This document shows positions 5,729 through 12,242 of a stretch of DNA of 34,104 bases, piece after piece. The notes under the pieces were generated by a model. That model saw only the letters and a list, made by a program, of their open reading frames with translations, did not search any database and was not told where the DNA came from. The DNA comes from Polaromonas sp. YR568. Its GTDB lineage: Bacteria > Pseudomonadota > Gammaproteobacteria > Burkholderiales > Burkholderiaceae_C. Both the position numbers and the translations under genes were made by a program. The DNA is taken from assembly GCA_945878995.1 (NCBI GenBank), contig CAMCUN010000040.1, positions 1-34,104 of the forward strand. The letters are read 5' to 3'. Position 1 is the first letter of the stretch, and the number at the start of each line of letters is the position of its first letter.

Positions 5729-7081
5729 ATGGCCACCACGCGTTCCCTGCTGATCCGCGGCGCCACCGTCATCACCATGGACAGGCAGGGCGAACTGCCG
5801 TGCGGCGATATTTTGGTCAAGGACGACAAACTCGCCGAGATCGCGCCCACCATCCAGGCGGGCGACGCCGAGGTGGTGGACGGCACGGGTTTTATTGTCA
5901 TTCCCGGCCTCATCAACGCCCACATGCACACCTGGCAAACGGCGCTGCGGGGACTGGCTGCCAATTGGACGCTGCTGGAGTATTTCTCCAAAATGCACGC
6001 TGGCCTGGCCACGGTGTTCAAGCCCGAAGACCTGCACATTGCCACCTTGGTGGGCGCGCTCAACCAGCTCAACTGCGGCACGACCACGCTGGCCGACTGG
6101 TGCCACAACAACCCGACGCCGGCGCACAACGACGCGGCCGTCGACGGCTTGCTGCAGTCTGGCATTCGGGCGGCTTATTTCCACGGCACGCCCAAGCCCG
6201 ACCCCAAGCCTGGCGAGCGGCCTTTTTGGGAGGTGCCGCACCCCCGCGCAGAAATTGAGCGCCTGCTCAAAGCGCACCAGGGCCAGTCGCTGCTGTCTAT
6301 TCACGCCGCTGTGCTGGGGCCGCACTACTCCACCATGGACGTGGCGCTGCACGACTTTGCCATGGCCCGAGATCTGGGCATCATTGCGTCACTGCACCAG
6401 GGTGGCGGTCCCGCCCGCACGCCTGAAGGCTGGAAGCGCTTGGAGCTGGAGCGCCTGTTGGGGCCGCACATCAACATCGTGCACGGCCATGCGCTGGATG
6501 ACGCGCAGCTCAAGCGGTTTTGCGAGCTGGGCCTGAGCTTTTCCGCCGCTGCTGAAAACGAAATGAGCCAGGGTCATGGCCACCCGCTGACCGGCAGGCT
6601 GCGCCAGTTTGGCCGCGCGCCCTCTTTGGGTGTGGACCTCGAAAGCGTTCTGAGCGGCGACATGATCTCGCAGGCCCGCATTGCGCTGGGCATACAGCGC
6701 TCGCTGGACAACGTGGCGCACCGCGCCGAGCACGGCACCATTCCGCCCACCTCCACCTTCACCACGCGCGAGGCGCTGTCTTGGGTCACGGTCGAAGGCG
6801 CGCGCATGCTCAACGCACTGGACCGCATAGGCACGCTCGCCCCCGGCAAACAGGCTGACCTGGTGATGATCCGCGCCAGCGACCTGAACATGCAGCCCGT
6901 GCACGACCCCATCAGCTCGGTGGTGTTTCAAACGGCGCTCTCCAACATCGACAGCGTGATGGTGGCGGGCCGCTGGAAAAAGCGCCACGGCCAGCTGCTG
7001 GGCGTGGACCTGCCGCCACTCATTGCCCAACTGCAGGCCTCTGGCCAAAAAATCACCCGGGCCATGGGCCTGGCCAGCTGA
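5729..7081 (+). CDS. Amidohydrolase-superfamily enzyme (ATZ/TRZ type)
   Basis: A 450-residue metal-dependent hydrolase of the amidohydrolase superfamily, in the group with atrazine chlorohydrolase, guanine deaminase and related deaminases. The metal ligands are recognisable: HMH at residues 65-67 in GLINAHMHTW, H223 in SLHQGG, a histidine in VHGHAL (252-254) and an aspartate in SLGVDLES (D303). The small N-terminal and C-terminal beta-sandwich parts (GDILVKDDKLAEIAP; IGTLAPGKQADLVMI) are complete. It probably hydrolyses a C-N bond in a cyclic amidine, amide or amino compound. Its place between a dehydrogenase and transport-binding genes suggests an early step of a degradation pathway. No signal peptide is present, so it acts in the cytoplasm. 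Confidence 0.88.
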   Translation: MATTRSLLIRGATVITMDRQGELPCGDILVKDDKLAEIAPTIQAGDAEVVDGTGFIVIPGLINAHMHTWQTALRGLAANWTLLEYFSKMHAGLATVFKPEDLHIATLVGALNQLNCGTTTLADWCHNNPTPAHNDAAVDGLLQSGIRAAYFHGTPKPDPKPGERPFWEVPHPRAEIERLLKAHQGQSLLSIHAAVLGPHYSTMDVALHDFAMARDLGIIASLHQGGGPARTPEGWKRLELERLLGPHINIVHGHALDDAQLKRFCELGLSFSAAAENEMSQGHGHPLTGRLRQFGRAPSLGVDLESVLSGDMISQARIALGIQRSLDNVAHRAEHGTIPPTSTFTTREALSWVTVEGARMLNALDRIGTLAPGKQADLVMIRASDLNMQPVHDPISSVVFQTALSNIDSVMVAGRWKKRHGQLLGVDLPPLIAQLQASGQKITRAMGLAS

Positions 7082-7222
7082 CAATCGGCACGCTTATTTG
7101 AATTTATGCACGCCAGCTCGACCGGGCACAGACCCAGGCAGCTGTGCCGCCACCAGCCGGTGTCGGCCGCCGCACAGCCTGGTGTGTCAGTGGGTTTTTT
7201 TGAACATCAACGGAGACAAACC

Positions 7223-8170
7223 ATGAAACGCCTTTTGATCGCAGCCGCCGCCGTTTTGGTCGCCGCCACCAGCGCCGCCCAAACTTACCCCAGCAAGACC
7301 ATCAAGATCGTGGTGCCCTTCACGGCGGGCAGTGCCACCGACATCATGGCCCGCGTGGTGGGTGAAAAACTGCAAGCCGCTTGGGGCCAGCCCGTGGTGG
7401 TTGAAAACCGCCCTGGCGCGGGCGGCACCCTGGGCGCGACCCAAGTGGCCAAGGGCGAGGCCGATGGCCACACCCTGCTGGTGGTCTCCACCGGCCATGT
7501 GGTCAACCCCGTGCTTTACAGCAACTTGCAGTACGACACCCTGGGCGATTTTTCTGGTGTGACCCCCTTGGCCTCGCTGCCCAGCGTGTTGGTGGTGGGT
7601 GCGGGCAGCCCCTACAAAACCGTGGCGGAATTGATTGCAGCTGCGCGCGCCAAGCCCGGCGTGCTCAATTACGCCTCGGCCGGCGTGGGCAGCGCCACCC
7701 ATGTGAACGCTGAAAAATTCCGCGCCAACGCCAACCTGCAGGTCACGCACATTCCCTTCAAGGGCACGCCCGAGACCATTGTGGAGGTGAGCTCAGGCCG
7801 CACCGACTTCATGTTCACGCCGGTGCTGGCCTCCATCCCGTCCATCCGCGATAACCGCTTGCGCGCCCTGGCAGTCAGCACCGCCAAGCGCTCTTCGGCC
7901 CTGCCCAACGTGCCCACGGTGGCCGAGTCAGGCCTGCCCGGCTTTGCTTTTGATTTCTGGATTGGCATGCTGGCCCCGGCCAAAACCCCCAAGCCGGTGG
8001 TCGCCAAAATCAATGCCGAAGTCGCGCGCATCTTGGCCCTGCCCGAGGTCAAAGAGCGCATGGCCACCCTGGGCGCCGAGACCATGCCCATGAGCCCAGA
8101 GCAGTTTGACGCCTACATCAAAGACGAGTACACCACCCTGGGCGCGGTCATGCGTTCTGCACCCAAGTAA
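7223..8170 (+). CDS. Bug-family periplasmic substrate-binding protein (TctC-like)
   Basis: A 315-residue tripartite-tricarboxylate-transporter receptor of the Bug family, very numerous in Burkholderiales. ATG 7223 is chosen because it gives a proper signal peptide (MKRLLIAAAAVLVAATSAAQ) and has GGAG at 7212-7215. A longer in-frame ORF upstream would destroy the signal. After the signal come the family landmarks TYPSKTIKIVVPFTAGS, VENRPGAGG, LNYASAGVGSATHV and VPTVAESGLPGF. It would capture a carboxylate or a similar organic solute in the periplasm. No TctA/TctB membrane genes are present here, the common orphan situation for this family. A strong terminator follows. Confidence 0.92.
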   Translation: MKRLLIAAAAVLVAATSAAQTYPSKTIKIVVPFTAGSATDIMARVVGEKLQAAWGQPVVVENRPGAGGTLGATQVAKGEADGHTLLVVSTGHVVNPVLYSNLQYDTLGDFSGVTPLASLPSVLVVGAGSPYKTVAELIAAARAKPGVLNYASAGVGSATHVNAEKFRANANLQVTHIPFKGTPETIVEVSSGRTDFMFTPVLASIPSIRDNRLRALAVSTAKRSSALPNVPTVAESGLPGFAFDFWIGMLAPAKTPKPVVAKINAEVARILALPEVKERMATLGAETMPMSPEQFDAYIKDEYTTLGAVMRSAPK

Positions 8171-8212
8171 GTCCTAGCCTTCAGGCCCATCAAGCCTTGA
8201 TAAGTTCAGTCC

Positions 8213-8252
8213 AAACACACGCAGGCCACCGCCCGCGTGTGTTTTGTTTTTT
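8213..8252 (+). terminator. Intrinsic terminator within the cluster
   Basis: A 10-bp perfect stem, AAACACACGC (8213-8222) with GCGTGTGTTT (8235-8244), a 12-base loop, and a T-rich tail ending at 8252. It lies 11 bases before the next start codon, so it probably attenuates rather than completely separates the downstream genes. Confidence 0.8.
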
Positions 8253-8263
8253 GAAAGAAGCCC

Positions 8264-9175
8264 ATGAGCACCGTGCTGCGCGTTAACATTTTCAATACCT
8301 CCAGCAACCTGCCCTTGCTCGCGGGCATGGAAGCGGGCTACTTTGCCCAAGAGGGCCTGCACATCGAGGTGCAGGCCACGCCCAATTCCGACGAGCAGCG
8401 CGCTGGTTTGGCGGCTGGACGCTTTGAGATTGCGCACGCCGCAGTGGACAACGCCGTGGCCTTGGTCGAGTCGGGTGTGGACGCGGTCATCGTCTGCGGC
8501 GGCGATGCGGGGCTCAACGACTTCATTGTTCGGCCCGAGATCACCGGCTTTGCCGACCTGCGGGGCAAATGCCTGGCGGTGGACGCGCCCAACACCGCCT
8601 ACGCCCTGGCGGCCAAAAAAATCCTCAAAAACCAAGGCCTGCTGGAGGGCCGCGACTACCAGCTCAAGCTCGCTGGCGGCACCGGCCCGCGCGCGGCTGC
8701 TTTGGTGGCCGATGCCGAGCTGGCCTGCGGCATGATCAACCCGCCCTTTAACTTCAAGCTCAAGGCGCAAGGCCTCAAAAGCCTGGGCACCCAGTACGAG
8801 CTGCTGGGCCCCTATCAGGCCACGGGCGCCTACGTGATGCGCAACTGGGCCAAGGCCCAGCCCGAGTTGCTCACCGCCTACCTGCGCGCCTACATCCGCA
8901 GCCAGCGCCATGTGATGGACCGCGCCCACCGCGCTGCCATGTTGGCGCTGCTGACCTCCCGCTTCAAGCTCGAAGGCGAGGCCGCTACCAACACCTGCGA
9001 AGCCTTGCTCACGCCCGGCTCTGGCCTGGCCGTGGACGCGGCTTTCAGCCTGGAGGGCTTTGCCCAGGTGCTGTCCATACGCGCCGAGATGGAGGGCATG
9101 TGGGGCGGTCAGCCCCCAGCGGCTGATAAATTTTTAAACCTGTCTTTCTACGAGCAGGCCCGCCAAAGTCTTTGA
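8264..9175 (+). CDS. NMT1/SsuA-like substrate-binding protein without a signal peptide
   Basis: A 303-residue protein with the two-lobed fold of NMT1/THI5/SsuA-like binding proteins: LPLLAGMEAGYFAQEGLHIE (residues 17-36), FEIAHAAVDNAVALVESG, GFADLRGKCLAVDAPNTAYA and a matching second lobe. Relatives are the periplasmic components of ABC importers for sulfonates, nitrate, thiamine precursors or aromatic compounds. Unusually, the N-terminus starts directly with the first strand (MSTVLRVNIFNTSSNLP), with no signal peptide or lipobox, and no upstream in-frame extension was found that supplies one. The protein may therefore be cytoplasmic, working as a ligand sensor or an enzyme. No ABC permease or ATPase gene is nearby. 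Confidence 0.8.
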   Translation: MSTVLRVNIFNTSSNLPLLAGMEAGYFAQEGLHIEVQATPNSDEQRAGLAAGRFEIAHAAVDNAVALVESGVDAVIVCGGDAGLNDFIVRPEITGFADLRGKCLAVDAPNTAYALAAKKILKNQGLLEGRDYQLKLAGGTGPRAAALVADAELACGMINPPFNFKLKAQGLKSLGTQYELLGPYQATGAYVMRNWAKAQPELLTAYLRAYIRSQRHVMDRAHRAAMLALLTSRFKLEGEAATNTCEALLTPGSGLAVDAAFSLEGFAQVLSIRAEMEGMWGGQPPAADKFLNLSFYEQARQSL

Positions 9176-9201
9176 ATTCTTTCTTTTGAAGGAGCAGCCC
9201 C

Positions 9202-9801
9202 ATGAGCCAGCCCCCCCAGCGCCTGCCCTATGTGGCGGCCGAGGCCATCACCCCCGGACCCATGCGGGCCGAATTCGAGCGCGCTGCGCGCGAGGGCGCG
9301 CCCCGGCCTGAAAGCCACGCCATACGCGCCCATGTGCCCGCGGTGTTTTGGTCTTTTGCCAACGCCTGGAACGACACCTTTGTCAACGGCGTGTGCGATC
9401 ACGCCCTCAAGGAGCTGTGCCGGCTCTACGTGTCGCAGGCCGTCAACTGCAATTACTGCGGCAACCAGCGCTCGCTCAAAGCGCAGGCCCAAGGCTTGGT
9501 GGAAGACGATGTGCTGGCGCTCTTGGACTTTGAAAAGTCTGAGCGCTTTGACGCCCGCCAAAAAAGCGCCTTGCGCCTGGCCGAGGCCATGACCTGGGGT
9601 CTGGACTCCACCGACACCCTGTGGGAGGGCTTGAAGGCCCACCTGGAGGTGCCGCAAATTGTGGAGCTGGGCTTTTTCATTGGCCTGACCATGGGCCAGC
9701 AGCGCTGGAACCGCCTGCTCAACCTGGGCCACGGCAGCTTCATGGGCGGCACCACGGGCGGTTTGTCGCCAACTGAAGCGGCCTCGCAGAAAGCGGCTTG
9801 A
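9202..9801 (+). CDS. Carboxymuconolactone decarboxylase / AhpD-like protein
   Basis: A 199-residue all-helical protein of the CMD/AhpD superfamily. The thiol motif is present as NCNYC (C83 and C86), preceded by the usual helix with E71 (KELCRLYVSQAV). In the usual ExxCxxCxxxH motif the final position is histidine; here it is R90 (CGNQR), so peroxidase chemistry of the AhpD kind may be altered. The second half (KSALRLAEAMTW; VPQIVELGFFIGLTMGQQRW) completes the fold. An AAGGAG ribosome binding site lies at 9191-9196. By context it probably acts as a lactone- or ring-processing enzyme of the pathway, but this is only inferred. Its stop codon lies 2 bp before the next start. Confidence 0.82.
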   Translation: MSQPPQRLPYVAAEAITPGPMRAEFERAAREGAPRPESHAIRAHVPAVFWSFANAWNDTFVNGVCDHALKELCRLYVSQAVNCNYCGNQRSLKAQAQGLVEDDVLALLDFEKSERFDARQKSALRLAEAMTWGLDSTDTLWEGLKAHLEVPQIVELGFFIGLTMGQQRWNRLLNLGHGSFMGGTTGGLSPTEAASQKAA

Positions 9802-9803
9802 AC

Positions 9804-10679
9804 ATGGCCCAAATTTGCTTTTGGGGTGTGGGCAAAATGGGCCTGCCCATGGCCAGCCACCTCTTGCAGGCCGGCCACGCCGTGGCGGTGAGCGACCCCA
9901 GTTCCGAGCGCTTGGCGCTGGCCCAAAACGCCGGGCTGGCCCTGGCCGAGGCGGGTACTTTGGGTCAGGCCGATTTTGTGTTTTCTTCTTTGCCCAACGA
10001 CGCGGCGCTGCTGGCCGTGGGCGAGCAGGTGGCGCAGGGCGCCCGCCCAGACGCGGTGTACGTGGACACCAGCACCGTGTCGCTGGGCGCCTCGGCGCGG
10101 GTGGCCGAGCTGTGCCAAGTGCGCGGCGTGCAGTACCTGCGCACCACGGTGTCGGGCAACAACAAAATGGCCGAGGCCGCGCAACTCACCGTCATGGCGT
10201 CTGGCCCGCGCGACGCGTTTGACGCCGCCCAGCCGCTGCTGAGCACCTGGGGCCCCCATCGTTTTTATCTGGGCGATGCCGAGCAAGCCCGGCTGATGAA
10301 GCTGGTGGTCAATTTGTTGATTGCGCAAACCAGCGCCATGCTGGCCGAAGGCTTGAGCCTGGGCCGCAAAGGCGGGCTCGATTGGCAAGACATGTGGCAG
10401 GTGCTGGGCGCCAGCGCCGTGGGCTCGCCCATTCTCAAGGCCAAGTCTGTGCAGCTGTCGCACCGCGATTTCACGCCTACCTTCACGGTCGAGCAAATGA
10501 TCAAGGACCTGGACCTGATTTTGGGCGCGGCCGAAGCCGTGCACGCTCCGCTCATGCAAACGGCCATGACGCGCCAGCTCATGCACGCAGCCGTGGCCCA
10601 GGGCGATGCGCTGGACGACTACGCCGCCATCATCAAGGCCGTGGAGCGCAGCGCGGGCCTGCCCACCGATTTAGACTGA
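9804..10679 (+). CDS. Second NAD(P)-dependent beta-hydroxyacid dehydrogenase
   Basis: A 291-residue paralogue of the enzyme at 4801-5724, from the same 3-hydroxyisobutyrate dehydrogenase family. GVGKMG (residues 8-13) forms the nucleotide-binding turn, TTVSGN (114-119) the substrate loop, and K166 in MKLVVNLL is the expected catalytic lysine. The start is ATG 9804; a TTG at 9798 overlaps the previous stop and adds only two residues. Compared with its paralogue it has TTVSGN in place of SPVSGN and a different lysine context, indicating different substrates. It is translationally coupled to the CMD-like gene on its left and ends 4 bp before the maleylacetate reductase gene on its right. Confidence 0.87.
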   Translation: MAQICFWGVGKMGLPMASHLLQAGHAVAVSDPSSERLALAQNAGLALAEAGTLGQADFVFSSLPNDAALLAVGEQVAQGARPDAVYVDTSTVSLGASARVAELCQVRGVQYLRTTVSGNNKMAEAAQLTVMASGPRDAFDAAQPLLSTWGPHRFYLGDAEQARLMKLVVNLLIAQTSAMLAEGLSLGRKGGLDWQDMWQVLGASAVGSPILKAKSVQLSHRDFTPTFTVEQMIKDLDLILGAAEAVHAPLMQTAMTRQLMHAAVAQGDALDDYAAIIKAVERSAGLPTDLD

Positions 10680-10683
10680 GTTT

Positions 10684-11751
10684 ATGAACACCTTTATTTA
10701 CAACGCCTACGCCGCCCGCGTGGTGTTTGGCGCCGGCAGCTTGAAGCACCTGGAGCGAGAAATTGACGCACTGGGCTACCGCCGAGCGCTGGTGCTGTCC
10801 ACGCCCGAGCAGCGCGACTCGGCCGAGATGGTGGCCGCCCTCTTGGGGCCGCGTGCGGCGGGTGTGTTTGACCGCGCTGTGATGCATGTGCCCATAGAGA
10901 CCGCCCGCGAAGCCCGCGAGGTGGCCCAGCGCCTGGGCGCAGATTGTGCGGTGGCCATTGGTGGTGGCTCGACCACCGGCCTAGGCAAAGCCATCGCGCT
11001 GGATTCGGGTCTGCCCATCATCGCCATTCCCACCACCTACGCGGGCTCAGAGATGACGCCGGTCTACGGCATCACCGAAGGTGGGATGAAGAAAACCGGC
11101 AAAGACGCGCGGGTCGTGCCCCGCGCCGTGATTTATGACCCCGAACTCACGCTCAGCCTGCCTGCGGCCATGAGCTTGACCAGCGGCATCAACGCCATTG
11201 CGCATTCGGCCGAGGGCTTGTATTCGGCCGACCGCAACTCGGTGATCGACTTCATGGCGCGCGATGGCATTGCCGCCCTGGGTCGGGCGCTGCCGGTGAT
11301 CTGCAAGAACCCGCAAGACATGCAGGCCCGCACAGACGCTTTTTACGGCGCCTGGCTGTGTGGCATTGTCATGGGCAGCGTGGGCATGGCGCTGCACCAC
11401 AAGCTGTGCCACACCTTGGGCGGCACCTTCAATTTGCCGCACGCCGAAACCCACACCGCCGTGCTGCCCCATGCTCTGGCCTACAACGCGCCTGCGGCCC
11501 CCGAGGCCATGGCCAAAATTGCCCAGGCCTTGGGCGGCAAGAGCGGTATAAGTGGTCCAGCCGCCGTGTTTGACCTGGCCCGCGACAACGGCGCGGCCGT
11601 GGCCCTGCGTGACTTGGGGCTCAAAGAGGCCGACCTCGACAAGGCCTGCGACATTGCCGTGCAAAACCAATACCCCAACCCCCGCCCGCTGGACCGGGTG
11701 GCCTTGCGCCAGCTGCTCCAAAACGCCTGGGAGGGCGTGCGGCCGGAGTGA
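10684..11751 (+). CDS. Maleylacetate reductase (iron-containing alcohol dehydrogenase family)
   Basis: A 355-residue enzyme reducing maleylacetate to 3-oxoadipate with NAD(P)H, the exit step of hydroxyquinol and chlorocatechol degradation. The opening FIYNAYAARVVFGAGS, the nucleotide-binding AIGGGSTTGLGKAIA (residues 91-105), AIPTTYAGSEMTPVYG and SGINAIAHSAEGLYS are those of the maleylacetate reductase branch. HHKLCHTLGG (238-247) and LPHAETHT (251-258) supply the histidines at the metal or active site. No intradiol dioxygenase is present in the window, so maleylacetate must come from another locus or another route. The last gene of the cluster, it faces ppc across a REP array. The family call is strong; the exact substrate within the pathway is inferred. 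Confidence 0.9.
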   Translation: MNTFIYNAYAARVVFGAGSLKHLEREIDALGYRRALVLSTPEQRDSAEMVAALLGPRAAGVFDRAVMHVPIETAREAREVAQRLGADCAVAIGGGSTTGLGKAIALDSGLPIIAIPTTYAGSEMTPVYGITEGGMKKTGKDARVVPRAVIYDPELTLSLPAAMSLTSGINAIAHSAEGLYSADRNSVIDFMARDGIAALGRALPVICKNPQDMQARTDAFYGAWLCGIVMGSVGMALHHKLCHTLGGTFNLPHAETHTAVLPHALAYNAPAAPEAMAKIAQALGGKSGISGPAAVFDLARDNGAAVALRDLGLKEADLDKACDIAVQNQYPNPRPLDRVALRQLLQNAWEGVRPE

Positions 11752-11758
11752 ACAAGCA

Positions 11759-12235
11759 TCGCCTGCAGGCATGCTCCCACACATACAAACGCCCGCTGAC
11801 AGTGAACGGCTGGCTCCCCTTGTAGGAGCCGGCCTGCCGGCGAATCGTGGCGATGAACAGGCATCACCTCAGGCGAACATTCGCTGGCAGGCCAGATCCC
11901 ACAAAGACAAACGCCCGCTGGCGGTGAACGGCTGGCTCCCCCAAATACAAACCCATGCTCCCCTTGTAGGAGCCGGCCTGCCGGCGAATCGTGGCGATGA
12001 ACAGGCATCACATCAGGCGAACATTCGCTGGCAGGCCAGCTCCCACAGATACAAACGCCCGCTGGCGGTGAACGGCTGGCTCCAACAAATACAAAACCAT
12101 GCTCCCCATGTAGGAGCCAGCCTGCTGGCGAATGGTGGCGATGATCAGGCATCACCTCAGGCGAACATTCGCTTGCAGGCAAGCTCCTACCAATACAAAA
12201 CCATGCTCCCCCTGAAGGAGCGGCCTGCCGGCGAA
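11759..12235. repeat. REP/REPIN-like tandem array with a 144-bp period
   Basis: The element TGTAGGAGCCGGCCTGCCGG (extending to GCGAA) starts at 11821 and 11965. A close variant starts at 12109 and a shorter one at 12213. Each of the first three is followed by an inverted copy (11879-11903, 12023-12047, 12167-12191), and one inverted half copy lies at 11759-11782. Units one and two are both 144 bp and differ at roughly seven positions; unit three lacks about 40 bp. The GTAG head followed by an imperfect palindrome is the layout of REP sequences mobilised by RAYT transposases, and paired inverted copies are REPINs. The array fills the gap between two convergent genes. Confidence 0.85.
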
Positions 12236-12242
12236 TCGAGCC

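Noticed and set aside
9453..10586. 377-codon minus-strand frame across the CMD-like and second dehydrogenase genes
   Set aside because: It spans two well-supported plus-strand genes, and its composition is that of a mirrored high-GC frame.
11481..12182. Minus-strand frame with repeated peptide blocks (SPPAGVC and similar)
   Set aside because: The peptide repeats simply reflect the 144-bp REP array; no gene of this kind is likely.
11759..12235. CRISPR array as explanation of the 144-bp repeats
   Set aside because: Repeat units are long and contiguous with internal inverted copies; there are no short repeats with unique spacers and no cas genes.
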